This document shows positions 8,184 through 17,014 of a stretch of 64,000 nucleotides of DNA, piece by piece. The stretch covers positions 1 to 64,000 of the forward strand of contig NZ_JAHBCL010000020.1 of the NCBI RefSeq assembly GCF_018390735.1. Reading direction: 5' to 3'. The position numbers were made by a program, and so were the translations under genes. The stretch's first letter is position 1. Each line of letters begins with the position of its first letter. The DNA comes from Fusibacter paucivorans. Lineage in GTDB: Bacteria > Bacillota > Clostridia > Peptostreptococcales > Acidaminobacteraceae. The notes under the pieces were generated by a model, which worked only from the letters and a program-made list of their open reading frames with translations, searched no databases and had not been told where the DNA came from.

Positions 8184-8975
8184 ATGGATAAACAACAAAT
8201 ATTAATGGTTCACAAAAACATCGTCGATAAAGAGGGTGTTTTTTTAAAGAGTATTGAACAGCTCGAAAAGTGCATAAAGTACTATGAACGCGCGGCAACG
8301 CCTTTTATTACCCCAGAAATGCGCGTGGTACTTGAAGAGATTGTCAAGTATGAACGGGATGTTGAAACAGTTGTACACAGCGGCTTTAAACACTTTGAGC
8401 GTTGCCGTTTAGAATGGTTTCCGGACTATCTTTCAGCTTCTGATTCTTCGGAATATATTCAGGCGCTCAGGTTGACGTACCAGCAAAAGTTTAATAAGCT
8501 GGGGCATCGCGATGTTCTTGGCGCCTTAATGGGGCTGGGGATATCACGCCAGAAAATCGGCGATATTGTCGTGCTTGAAGAGCATATTGATATTGTCGTT
8601 GATGCCTCAATGGCTGTTTATATTTCTGCTAACCTTGATAAAGTTGGCAGAGCGGGTATTCGCATTGCACCAATTGAACTGGATGCGCTGAGAGAGCATA
8701 CACCTGTCATGCGATGCGTTGACGACACAGTAAAATCACTACGATTGGATGCAGTTATTGCCTCTGCGTATCACCTCTCAAGACAGGAAGCGCAGCAATT
8801 GATCAAGGGTGGCAGCGTTAGAGTAAACTACCGGGAAATGCTTCAAACGAGTCATTTGCTTTTAGAAGGCGATCTCGTATCCGTTCGCGGTAAAGGCCGG
8901 TTTATGCTTGAATCGGTTGAAGGCGAGACAAAAAAAGCGCGTATACGTATTACCTTATCACATTTTGACACATAG
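8184..8975 (+). CDS. ylmH: YlmH, S4-domain RNA-binding protein (RqcP2 type)
   Basis: The N-terminal two thirds form the YlmH-specific domain (HFGFP-like SGFKHFERCRLEWFPDYL; LGHRDVLGALMGLGISRQKIGDIV). The C-terminal S4 domain runs from about 188 to 245 (LRLDAVIASAYHLSRQEAQQLIKGG, SVRVN, GDLVSVRGKGRF). In Bacillus YlmH can act in ribosome-associated quality control on stalled 50S subunits with RqcH, which is also encoded in this window (32767-34509). There is no clear ribosome binding site; coupling to yggT, two bases upstream, is likely. Confidence 0.9.
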   Translation: MDKQQILMVHKNIVDKEGVFLKSIEQLEKCIKYYERAATPFITPEMRVVLEEIVKYERDVETVVHSGFKHFERCRLEWFPDYLSASDSSEYIQALRLTYQQKFNKLGHRDVLGALMGLGISRQKIGDIVVLEEHIDIVVDASMAVYISANLDKVGRAGIRIAPIELDALREHTPVMRCVDDTVKSLRLDAVIASAYHLSRQEAQQLIKGGSVRVNYREMLQTSHLLLEGDLVSVRGKGRFMLESVEGETKKARIRITLSHFDT

Positions 8976-8985
8976 GAGGTTTGTG

Positions 8986-9444
8986 ATGATTAAACCGATT
9001 GAAATTCAACATAAAGAGTTTACGAAAACCGTACGCGGCTACAACCCGACAGAAGTTGATGAATACCTAGCGATGATTGTAAAGAGCATGGAAGAATTGA
9101 TTCAAACGAATATTGAAATTACTGCTCAAGTCAAAATGCTTGAGCGTGATATGACGCGCTATGTCCAAATGGAAAAAACAATTAATGATGCCATGATTCT
9201 TGCTCAGAAAACCTCTGACGAAATGATCAAGGCAACTGAAGAAAAGGCGAAATACATTTTGGAACGCGCTGAGACTGAAGCCGAAAAGATTATGAATACT
9301 GCAAATATAGAAGTGCTTGAAGCGATAAAACGTAAAGAAGAAGCCGTTCGCGACTATATGACGTTCGTAACAAAGTTCAAAGTGCTGTTGGAAGGTGAAC
9401 TCAAAGGGATTGATGCGTACGATATAAAGGGTGAAAAGGCTTGA
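8986..9444 (+). CDS. divIVA: DivIVA domain protein
   Basis: The N terminus IKPIEIQHKEFTKTVRGYNP followed by EVDEYL is the membrane-curvature-binding DivIVA motif; the remaining 110 residues are coiled coil. It marks poles and septa in Gram-positive cells. A frame opening at 8908 overlaps ylmH, but AGGAGG at 8974-8979 lies six bases before the ATG at 8986, where homology begins (152 residues). It is the last gene of the division cluster before the T-box. Confidence 0.93.
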   Translation: MIKPIEIQHKEFTKTVRGYNPTEVDEYLAMIVKSMEELIQTNIEITAQVKMLERDMTRYVQMEKTINDAMILAQKTSDEMIKATEEKAKYILERAETEAEKIMNTANIEVLEAIKRKEEAVRDYMTFVTKFKVLLEGELKGIDAYDIKGEKA

Positions 9445-9504
9445 CGTATACTGCATTCATCAGTTATAATGGATGCACATGTTGTTAAATATGATATCAA
9501 TTTT

Positions 9505-9740
9505 ATAAATTGCAATGACTGGGACGAGTAAAGCATGCGGAGATACAGAGAGTCGGTGGCTGGTGAAAACCGATGAGACAATTGTTTGAATATCACCCAT
9601 AGCAGTTCAAATGAAATAATGAGTAATTTGAACCGGTTTGATACCGTTATCATTTTTAAGTGGCATGATTCTCATGTAATTTGGGTGGTACCGCGGATTA
9701 TTCGTCCCATGGCTTTTAGCCGTGGGATTTTCTATTTTGT
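9505..9740 (+). ncRNA. Isoleucine-specific T-box leader of ileS
   Basis: The conserved T-box sequence GGGTGGTACCGCGG is at 9683-9696. Before it, a Stem I region holds a TTTGAATATCACC segment in which ATC (9592-9594) is the likely specifier codon, read by tRNA-Ile. After it, GTCCCATGGC (9704-9713) and GCCGTGGGA (9719-9727) form the terminator stem, followed by a T-rich tract. Uncharged tRNA-Ile should stabilise the antiterminator and let ileS be transcribed. The specifier matches the downstream gene, which supports the call. Confidence 0.93.
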
Positions 9741-9855
9741 GGATCAGTAGGGATCGTCACTTTTGCAAAGACAATGCAACATTAAATGCAATGATATCGG
9801 TAAGACAGAGAATAACTCGTGCAAACGAGTAGAAAGATAGGAAGGGATGAAGTTT

Positions 9856-12800
9856 ATGAGTTATAACGAGCTCAAGAAAGGTGCTGTTTCGGAAAACGAA
9901 GCTGAAGTCAGGGCCTATTGGGAGGAAATTGATTTACTGAAGCGCAGTGTGGAAGCGCGTGAGGGCAAAACGCCTTACATCTTTTTTGAGGGCCCTCCGA
10001 CGGCAAATGGTCGTCCGGGTATTCATCATGTTTTAGCGAGAGCGCTTAAAGACGCCGTGTGTCGCTATAAGACGATGCAAGGTTTCCAAGTCAAACGGAA
10101 AGCTGGATGGGATACACATGGTTTACCCGTTGAAATTGAAGTCGAAAAGCGACTAAACCTCAATGACAAAACGGCAATCGAAGCTTACGGTATTGAGAAA
10201 TTCAACACACAGTGCCGAAATTCCGTATTTGAATACGAAGATACATGGCGTGAAATGACAAAGAAGATGGCATATCTCATTGACCTAGATCATCCTTATA
10301 TTACACTGGAGAACGATTATATTGAATCAGTCTGGTGGATTTTAAACAAATTTTTTGAAGAAGGCTATATTTACGAAGGCCATAAAATTTTGCCTTACTG
10401 CCCACGCTGCGGAACAGGACTTGCATCACATGAAGTGGCACAAGGCTATCAAGAAATCAAAACCGTTACTGTTTATGTTAAATTTAAACTCAAGGATGAA
10501 GAGGCTTATTTTCTCGTTTGGACGACGACGCCTTGGACGCTGGCTTCCAATGTTGCATTGACTGTTAATGCGAATGAAACGTATGTCAAAGTACGCAATA
10601 ATGGCGAAGTGTTATATGTTGAAAAAGGCCTTGCGGCAAAAGTGCTGGAAGGCGAATATGAAATACTGGCAGAGATGAAGGGTAAAGACCTTGAATACGT
10701 CGAATACGAACAGTTAATGCCTTTCGTAAAAGCGGATCGCAAAGCGTTTTTCGTTACTTGCGCCGACTATGTTACGGTAGAAGATGGAACGGGGATCGTC
10801 CATACGGCGCCTGCGTTTGGTGAAGATGACTACCAAACCGGCGTGCGTTATAATCTGCCGGTACTTCAGCCCGTAGATGAAGAAGGCAAGTATACGACGA
10901 CACCTTGGGAAGGCACATTTGTCATTGATGCCGACCCTGAAATTGTCAAATGGCTGGCAGAAAACAAGAGCCTGTATAAACGTCAAAAAATGGAGCATAA
11001 CTATCCGCACTGCTGGCGTTGCAAGACACCGCTTCTCTATTATGCAAAACCGAGCTGGTACATTGAAATGACAAAACTGAAAGACCAGCTCATCGCCAAT
11101 AACAACAGCGTTAACTGGTTCCCAGATTTTGTCGGTGAAAAACGTTTTGGCAACTGGCTTGAAAATTTAAATGACTGGGCAATTTCTAGAAGTAGATACT
11201 GGGGAACCCCATTAAATATCTGGCGATGTGAATGTGGGGAACTGACATCTGTTGGATCACGCAAAGCACTTGCTGACCGCGCCATCGAAGAAATTGACGA
11301 GAACATTGAACTGCATCGTCCGTATGTTGATGATATTCATCTCAAATGTGATAAGTGCGGTGGGACGATGACACGTGTACCGGATGTTATTGACTGCTGG
11401 TTTGACAGTGGTTCAATGCCATTTGCGCAGCACCATTATCCATTTGAAAATAAAGATATTTTCGATTCGCTTTACCCTGCGGACTTTATCTGTGAAGGGA
11501 TAGATCAGACGCGTGGATGGTTCTATTCACTCATTGCGATTTCGACGTTCGTCATGGGGATGTCGCCTTATAAAAATGTATTGGTCAATGATTTGATTCT
11601 CGATAAGTACGGCAAGAAAATGTCAAAATCCAAAGGCAATACAGTCGATGCCTTTCAGCTTCTCAATCAATATGGCGCCGATGTTGTGCGTTGGTATCTC
11701 TATTATGTATCGCCTGCGTGGACGCCAACAAAATTTGATGAAGAAGGGCTTATTGAAGTGAATTCAAAGTTCTTTGGTACCCTTAAAAATGTCTATAACT
11801 TCTTTGCACTCTATGCGAACACTGATGGTGTGGACGTTTCGACTTTTGATGTACCAGTGGGTGATCGTCCGGAACTCGACCAGTGGATCATTTCTAAACT
11901 CAATCAATTAATTGCTGGTGTGACAGCGGATATGGATGTCTATGATTCGACAAAAGCCGTTCGAAAAATTCAGGAATTTGTCAGTGAAGATCTTTCGAAT
12001 TGGTACATTAGACGTTCTAGAAGACGTTTCTGGGAATCAGAATTGACACAGGATAAAAAATCTGTCTATCAGACGACTTATGAAGTGCTGACCGCAGTTT
12101 GTCAATTGGCAGCACCATTTGCACCATTTGTTACAGAAGAAATCTACCGAGCCCTCACGGGTGGCGAATCCGTCCACATCAGCTATATGCCAAAAGTCAA
12201 TACGGCGTATATCAGTGAACATATCGAAGCGCGTATGGATCTCATCAGAGACCTCGTAACCCTTGGCCGCGCCGCTCGTGAATCCGTTAAAATTAAAGTG
12301 CGTCAGCCTATCCAACGCGTTATTGTCGATGGTAAGAGCAAATCGCTAATTGAAGATCTCATTCCTTTGATCATGGAAGAACTCAATGTCAAAGAAGTCG
12401 TATTTGCAGATGATTTGCCAACGTATATGGCATTTCAGCTCAAGCCAAACTTTAAAGTGTTGGGGCCGGTGCTCGGCAAGAAAATGGGTGCGTTCTCCAA
12501 AGCGCTTAGTGCTTTGGATCCTCAGGTATATGCAATTGCATTAGAGAACGGTGAAACGGTTAGCCTTGAGCTAGGGGATGAAACTTTTGAAGCAGATAAA
12601 TCACATGTCCTCATCAACATCTCGGCAAAGGAAGGTTTTACTGTCAAGATGGAGAACAACCGCTTTATTATTTTGGACACGCATTTAACAGATGAACTCA
12701 TCAGTGAAGGCTATGCCCGTGAAATGATCTCGAGAATACAGCAGATGCGCAAAGCCAATGATTTTGAAATGATGGCTAATATTCGCATTTATTATGCAAG

Positions 12801-12951
12801 TGATGATGTGTTCAGTGAGGCAGTGGAAGCGCATAAAGCCTATATTATGAGTGAGACACTTGCCGTCAGCGTTGAAGGTTCTGATGCTAAAGAGGCTGAA
12901 GTCTTCAATTTAAATGGCCATGACGTTAAACTCTTTGTTGAACAGGTATAA
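9856..12951 (+). CDS. ileS: Isoleucyl-tRNA synthetase, IleS2-like with GxHH signature
   Basis: This class I synthetase charges tRNA-Ile. Its length (1031 residues) and motif style fit the second, eukaryote-like IleS type. The HIGH position reads GIHH in PPTANGRPGIHHVLAR; the KMSKS loop is intact (KKMSKSKGN). The editing domain (about 190-390) has TTPWTLASNVAL and GTGIVHTAPAFGEDD, and CPRCG and CWRC pairs may bind zinc. Swapping residues 1 and 3 of HxGH to GxHH is known in IleS2 enzymes that are hyper-resistant to mupirocin. GGAAGGG favours the ATG at 9856 over 9847. The Ile T-box controls it. Confidence 0.95.
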   Translation: MSYNELKKGAVSENEAEVRAYWEEIDLLKRSVEAREGKTPYIFFEGPPTANGRPGIHHVLARALKDAVCRYKTMQGFQVKRKAGWDTHGLPVEIEVEKRLNLNDKTAIEAYGIEKFNTQCRNSVFEYEDTWREMTKKMAYLIDLDHPYITLENDYIESVWWILNKFFEEGYIYEGHKILPYCPRCGTGLASHEVAQGYQEIKTVTVYVKFKLKDEEAYFLVWTTTPWTLASNVALTVNANETYVKVRNNGEVLYVEKGLAAKVLEGEYEILAEMKGKDLEYVEYEQLMPFVKADRKAFFVTCADYVTVEDGTGIVHTAPAFGEDDYQTGVRYNLPVLQPVDEEGKYTTTPWEGTFVIDADPEIVKWLAENKSLYKRQKMEHNYPHCWRCKTPLLYYAKPSWYIEMTKLKDQLIANNNSVNWFPDFVGEKRFGNWLENLNDWAISRSRYWGTPLNIWRCECGELTSVGSRKALADRAIEEIDENIELHRPYVDDIHLKCDKCGGTMTRVPDVIDCWFDSGSMPFAQHHYPFENKDIFDSLYPADFICEGIDQTRGWFYSLIAISTFVMGMSPYKNVLVNDLILDKYGKKMSKSKGNTVDAFQLLNQYGADVVRWYLYYVSPAWTPTKFDEEGLIEVNSKFFGTLKNVYNFFALYANTDGVDVSTFDVPVGDRPELDQWIISKLNQLIAGVTADMDVYDSTKAVRKIQEFVSEDLSNWYIRRSRRRFWESELTQDKKSVYQTTYEVLTAVCQLAAPFAPFVTEEIYRALTGGESVHISYMPKVNTAYISEHIEARMDLIRDLVTLGRAARESVKIKVRQPIQRVIVDGKSKSLIEDLIPLIMEELNVKEVVFADDLPTYMAFQLKPNFKVLGPVLGKKMGAFSKALSALDPQVYAIALENGETVSLELGDETFEADKSHVLINISAKEGFTVKMENNRFIILDTHLTDELISEGYAREMISRIQQMRKANDFEMMANIRIYYASDDVFSEAVEAHKAYIMSETLAVSVEGSDAKEAEVFNLNGHDVKLFVEQV

Positions 12952-12999
12952 GTTTAAGAGGAAACGCGATTAAAAGGTGAAGATTAAGTGTTTACAATA

Positions 13000-13038
13000 A
13001 TCAAAGCCGCTATGCCATGTAGGATAGCGGCTTTTTAT
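13000..13038. terminator. Bidirectional terminator between ileS and the sigma-54 activator
   Basis: AAAGCCGCTAT (13003-13013) and ATAGCGGCTTT (13024-13034) form an 11-bp stem with a 10-base loop and a T run after it on the plus strand. The gene on the minus strand ends at 13065, so it may use the same hairpin. Confidence 0.85.
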
Positions 13039-13064
13039 CGTGCTGATTTATAAAAGGTTTTAAC

Positions 13065-14573
13065 CTAAGTTAAACCGTACTGTTTTGCTTTTCGGGCAAT
13101 GGTCGATTGGTTGCTGCCAAGTGCAACGGCAGCATTATAAGTTGTCTTATGCTTTTTTAAGGCAGCTTCTATTAAATGTTTTTCATATGAAGCAACGGCT
13201 TCTTTGAGCGGCAGCTTACTGTCATCAGCCGTATTGTCGGCATAGATGAGATCGCCTTCAATTTCTGCTTGGGGTTGTGTGACATATTTCACTTGTGTAT
13301 GGTTAATACAGTTTTTCTCACCGATGATGACAAGCCTTTCAATTGCGTTTTTAAGCTCCCTGATATTGCCGGGCCAATCATGCTGTTCGAGTAAGAAGAG
13401 TGCACGGTCATTTAAGAATTTTTCTTTATTATATTTTGCATTAAACTCTTCCAAAAACTTTTGACAAAGCAATTTTATATCGTCTTGCCGTTCACGGAGT
13501 GGTGGGATTTTAATTGGAATAACATTGAGCCGGTAATACAAATCTTGTCTAAAGCCGCCTGTCTTAATAAGGCTGAATAGATTTTCATTTGTTGCAGAAA
13601 TAATGCGAACATCAATGGGAATCTTTTTTAAACCGCCAACGCGCATCAGTTCGTTTTCTTGGATAACCCGCAGTAGTTTTGGCTGAAGATTTAATGGCAT
13701 TGATCCAATTTCATCAAGCAGGATCGTGCCGCCGTTAGCAAGTTCCATTAAACCCACTTTTGACTTAATCGCACCGGTAAAAGCGCCTTTTTCATAACCA
13801 AATAGCTCGGATTCAATGAGATGATCAGGAATGGCGGCGCAGTTGACCGTAATGAAAGGTTTGTCTTTACGTTCACTTTGTTCGCAGATCTCTTTTGCGA
13901 GGACTTCCTTTCCGACGCCGCTTTCACCGAGAATCAAAACGGCAGCATCAGTCTTTGCAACCATTGGAAGCATTTCTTTGATATCTGTTATTTTCTTGGA
14001 TTGACCAATAAATGAAGAGGTTGTGAACTTATCCACATAATAGGCCAGCTTCTTGGCGAGCAATCGATTTTTTTCTATTTCAACATCGAGGCGTTCTTTC
14101 CAATCAGACATTTTGGCCAGATCCTGTACCACAGTCATAACGTACTGAATGTCACCATTTGTATCAAAAATTGGTGAACTTGTAACGATGAGTTTGCTGT
14201 GATCGGGTGCATCCGTTACCATTGAAACTTTTTTACGTTCCTTAATCGCACTGATGGCAGTTGATTCCGACAAGGACTTGTCAAGATGATTGTACTTGCA
14301 TTTAGGTGTATTGTTATCATCGAACATATTAGCGGGATCGGCTATTGCCATGAAGTAATTAAGCTGATCTTTCATAAGTTCTTCAATCGGCTTAAGATGG
14401 GCATTCTCGCGGGTTACTTTGTAAGTGTTGCTCCAAGCCTTATTGACGAATAGTACTTGTCCATCCTTGTTTATAATATGAATGGGCATGGCAACGAGGT
14501 CCAAAACATCAAATGCATCTATGGCAGGGATTGTCTGCAACCCAAAAATGGGTTGTGCTATTTTTGTGGTCAT
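13065..14573 (-). CDS. PAS-containing sigma-54-dependent transcriptional activator
   Basis: From the preferred ATG the protein has 502 residues: an N-terminal PAS domain (about 15-140, MPIHIINKDGQVLFVNKAWS), an AAA+ domain (about 185-420) with Walker A GESGVGKE, the sigma-54 contact loop GAFTGA, Walker B ILLDEIG and the arginine-finger region, and a C-terminal Fis/TyrR-like helix-turn-helix (YNAAVALGSNQSTIARKAKQ). No receiver domain is present, so a ligand or redox cue sensed by PAS is likely. It diverges from a consensus -24/-12 promoter for the catabolic operon. The frame opens at 14609; an AAAGG near 14587 and family length favour 14573, though the spacing is long. Confidence 0.93.
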   Translation of the reverse strand: MTTKIAQPIFGLQTIPAIDAFDVLDLVAMPIHIINKDGQVLFVNKAWSNTYKVTRENAHLKPIEELMKDQLNYFMAIADPANMFDDNNTPKCKYNHLDKSLSESTAISAIKERKKVSMVTDAPDHSKLIVTSSPIFDTNGDIQYVMTVVQDLAKMSDWKERLDVEIEKNRLLAKKLAYYVDKFTTSSFIGQSKKITDIKEMLPMVAKTDAAVLILGESGVGKEVLAKEICEQSERKDKPFITVNCAAIPDHLIESELFGYEKGAFTGAIKSKVGLMELANGGTILLDEIGSMPLNLQPKLLRVIQENELMRVGGLKKIPIDVRIISATNENLFSLIKTGGFRQDLYYRLNVIPIKIPPLRERQDDIKLLCQKFLEEFNAKYNKEKFLNDRALFLLEQHDWPGNIRELKNAIERLVIIGEKNCINHTQVKYVTQPQAEIEGDLIYADNTADDSKLPLKEAVASYEKHLIEAALKKHKTTYNAAVALGSNQSTIARKAKQYGLT

Positions 14574-14667
14574 ATTTGTACACATCCTTTCATCATAATC
14601 ATACCACATATTCCACGAGATAACGATAGTTTAATTTAAAAATGGGTTCGCAACTCAATAATGGGTT
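14538..14667. promoter_or_regulatory. Candidate enhancer (UAS) for the sigma-54 activator
   Basis: The octamer AATGGGTT occurs at 14547-14554, 14641-14648 and 14660-14667. The first copy is part of a perfect dyad, CAACCCAAAAATGGGTTG (14538-14555), inside the start of the activator gene. The copies lie 160-290 bp ahead of the -24 element, the usual distance for enhancer sites of sigma-54 activators. Binding by the adjacent activator is inferred. Confidence 0.5.
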
Positions 14668-14828
14668 AAAAAAGGCATCTTTTTCTTATGGATGATATTC
14701 TAACGGTCGAAATCGCATGTGTCGCTGAGATTTTTCGAAAAAAAAATATGCCTTGAAACTATTGAAATTACAAGATTTCAAAAAACATTGTCAAAAAATT
14801 ATCTTTTTTTTGCGAAATGTTTAACATT

Positions 14829-14844
14829 TGGCACACTCTTTGCA
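14829..14844 (+). promoter_or_regulatory. Sigma-54 promoter of the catabolic operon
   Basis: TGGCAC-N5-TTGCA (14829-14834 and 14840-14844) matches the -24/-12 consensus with GG and GC at the required spacing. The start of transcription should fall near 14855, about 30 bases before the first ATG. An activator of the right class is divergently encoded. Confidence 0.9.
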
Positions 14845-14886
14845 ATATTAATAGACGTCATGACAATAAGAGCAAGGAAGTGAAAA

Positions 14887-15465
14887 ATGAAGCGCATTTT
14901 ACTGTTTAACGGAAGTCCTCATAAAGAAGGCAACACGGCAATCGCACTCGGTAAAGTTGCGGGTGTTCTGAATAAACGCGGCATTGAAACGCAGATCATT
15001 CAAATTGGTGGGACGCCTATCAAACCGTGCTTGGGATGTCGCAAGTGTGCCGAACTTAAAAATGGTCGATGCATTATACAATCTGATGATGTCAATCAAT
15101 ATATTGAAGCATTAGTTGCAGCAGATGGCATGATTATCGGTTCTCCCGTTTATACCTCAAATGTTACATCAGAGGTAAAAGCCTTTATAGACCGCGTAAA
15201 CTTTGTTTGCAAGGTTAACGACTTCATGTTAAAAGGCAAAATTGGAGCGCCGGTTGTTGTGGCCACAAAAACCGGTGCAAATGTCGCTTATGCAGCCATA
15301 CAGTATATGTTTGGCATCTCCCAGATGATCATGGTGGGCTCATCGTATTGGAATGTAGCATACGGTAAACTTCCGGGTGATATCTTAAACGATGACGAAG
15401 GTATTCAGTCATTTATTGATTTGGGAGAAAACATCGCAGATCTATTAATAGGTAAGGAGGGCTAA
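14887..15465 (+). CDS. Flavodoxin-like NAD(P)H-dependent FMN reductase / iron-sulfur flavoprotein-type oxidoreductase
   Basis: The 192 residues follow the flavodoxin fold of the NADPH-dependent FMN reductase group: phosphate loop FNGSPHKEGNTA, the cysteine segment CLGCRKCAELKNGRC after strand 2, IIGSPVYTSNVTSEVKAFIDR for the flavin ring, and a C-terminal helix. The CxxC...C segment resembles that of iron-sulfur flavoproteins, though cluster binding is not certain. As the first gene of the sigma-54 operon it may supply reducing power for the pathway or reduce a substrate directly. GAAGTG precedes the ATG. Confidence 0.8.
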   Translation: MKRILLFNGSPHKEGNTAIALGKVAGVLNKRGIETQIIQIGGTPIKPCLGCRKCAELKNGRCIIQSDDVNQYIEALVAADGMIIGSPVYTSNVTSEVKAFIDRVNFVCKVNDFMLKGKIGAPVVVATKTGANVAYAAIQYMFGISQMIMVGSSYWNVAYGKLPGDILNDDEGIQSFIDLGENIADLLIGKEG

Positions 15466-16340
15466 TGGGAAGAGAAATACTCAAGGGATTAATTGACATT
15501 CACGTACATGCCGGCCCATCGGTGGCAAATCGCGCCGTTGACGCGGCAGAAATGTTAAAAAAAGCTGAAGCAGCTGGCTATGCAGGTTTTTTAGTAAAGG
15601 ATCATTATTTTCCAAGTATGTTGGGTACAAAAATGATCGAAAAGCATTTAGGGAATGGCACATGTAAAGTCTACGGGTCGATTGCGCTGAATAATTCAGT
15701 GGGACTTTTTAACATGAAAGCACTTGATACAGCACGTCAAATGGATGCAAAGATTATCTATTTCCCAACTGTATCAACTAAAAAGCATATTGACGATCAC
15801 AAAAAGGCGGCATTTGTAGGTTCAGGCAAGCCGACAGTACCGGAAACGCCGATTGAATACGTTGATGAAAATGGCAATATTGACCCAATGGCTGTAGAAA
15901 TTTTGAAATACATGGCAGAGTATGACATGGTACTTGGTACGGGACATGGCAACTTAAAAGAAGTTAAATGTCTAGTGGACACGGCCTTGGCATTGGGTGT
16001 TAAACGTATTCTCGTCAATCACCCGCATTATAATGTCAATGCTTCACTAGAAGATATGAAATCGTGGGCAGATCGCGGGGCATATATTGAAGTCAATGCC
16101 TGCGTCTTTAAAGGCTCTTCGAAATTTGGCGAAATTGACATGGATTATGCTGAAAAGATGATTCGCACATGCGGCGTTGATCAAATTATCATTGACTCAG
16201 ATTTGGGTCAAGCGGGCAATATTGATCCTGTTGAAGGGCTTTATGAGTTTATTGAAACGCTCATGAACGATTTTAATATCACAGAAGAAGAAATCAACAT
16301 TATGACAAAAGTCAATCCGGCAAAACTGCTTAACTTATAA
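15465..16340 (+). CDS. DUF6282-type amidohydrolase-like protein
   Basis: The 291 residues begin with the metal-binding DIHVHAGPS of amidohydrolase TIM barrels; other candidate ligands are VKDHYFPS (strand 2), GTGHGNLKE, NHPHYNVN and DSDLGQAGN near the C terminus. The family is poorly characterised; hydrolysis of an amide, lactone or lactam ring is a reasonable inference. Start and previous stop overlap as TAATG, with AAGGAGG just before, so it is translationally coupled to the flavoprotein. Sharing an operon with a TRAP transporter suggests it acts on the imported compound. Confidence 0.7.
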   Translation: MGREILKGLIDIHVHAGPSVANRAVDAAEMLKKAEAAGYAGFLVKDHYFPSMLGTKMIEKHLGNGTCKVYGSIALNNSVGLFNMKALDTARQMDAKIIYFPTVSTKKHIDDHKKAAFVGSGKPTVPETPIEYVDENGNIDPMAVEILKYMAEYDMVLGTGHGNLKEVKCLVDTALALGVKRILVNHPHYNVNASLEDMKSWADRGAYIEVNACVFKGSSKFGEIDMDYAEKMIRTCGVDQIIIDSDLGQAGNIDPVEGLYEFIETLMNDFNITEEEINIMTKVNPAKLLNL

Positions 16341-16400
16341 AAGTGAAAATTGAAAATAAGCCGGACGAAAATAAGCACTGCAAATGAATAAAATAAGACT

Positions 16401-16413
16401 GCGCTTAGAGCGC
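16401..16413 (+). other. Intra-operon hairpin
   Basis: GCGCT-TAG-AGCGC is a perfect 5-bp stem with a three-base loop and no T run, in the 219-bp gap after the amidohydrolase gene. A second, wider inverted repeat, ATGTCAC (16465-16471) / GTGACAT (16489-16495), lies further on. Either could affect mRNA processing or bind a regulator. Confidence 0.35.
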
Positions 16414-16559
16414 CAATAAAATGTGATTTATGTTTCGTTTTTAAATATCGACATCATCAGGCTAATGTCACTTGACTACGTTGACGCGGTGACATGATAA
16501 AAGACAACCGGGGTAAAGCGGAGCATTTAATCTATACGATTGATATGAGGAGGATTATT

Positions 16560-16946
16560 ATGGCAAAGATTGCATCAGGCAACTGGAATGAATCACCATG
16601 GCAAGAAGTAAGAAAAGGTATTACACGTGTTGTATTTGGTATGGAAGCAGATGGCGTTTGCTGTACCATTGGCCGTGTTGAAAACGGCAATGAAGTAAAA
16701 CCGCACACACATCCAAATGAACAAGTTGCATTAGTGCTTGAAGGTGAATGCGACTACTATGTTGACGGCGTTCCTTACAGACTGACACCAGGTTCTTGGG
16801 TAACAGTACCATCAAACGTAGAACATTACATTCACGTATATGACAGCCCTGTACCGTGCATGCAAATGGATATCTTTACACCAGACAGACCTGAGTACAC
16901 AGAATCGTATTCTAAATTTTTAGAAGAAGTTAAGAAAGAAAAATAA
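16560..16946 (+). CDS. Single-domain cupin protein
   Basis: Both cupin motifs are present: HTHPNEQVALVLEGE (two His and a Glu as metal ligands, in the order HxHxxxE with a spacer) and PGSWVTVPSNVEHYIHV (third His). Such small cupins may be isomerases, lyases or sugar-acid-processing enzymes; the substrate is unknown. The frame is open from 16494, but GAGGAGG lies just before the ATG at 16560 and the cupin begins there (128 residues). A metal-dependent step on the imported substrate is plausible from context. Confidence 0.85.
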   Translation: MAKIASGNWNESPWQEVRKGITRVVFGMEADGVCCTIGRVENGNEVKPHTHPNEQVALVLEGECDYYVDGVPYRLTPGSWVTVPSNVEHYIHVYDSPVPCMQMDIFTPDRPEYTESYSKFLEEVKKEK

Positions 16947-17014
16947 GGTTTTGATGTTATAATTTAATAAGCGTTAAGGCAAAAATATGATTTATGGGAT
17001 TAGGGGAGGATATT

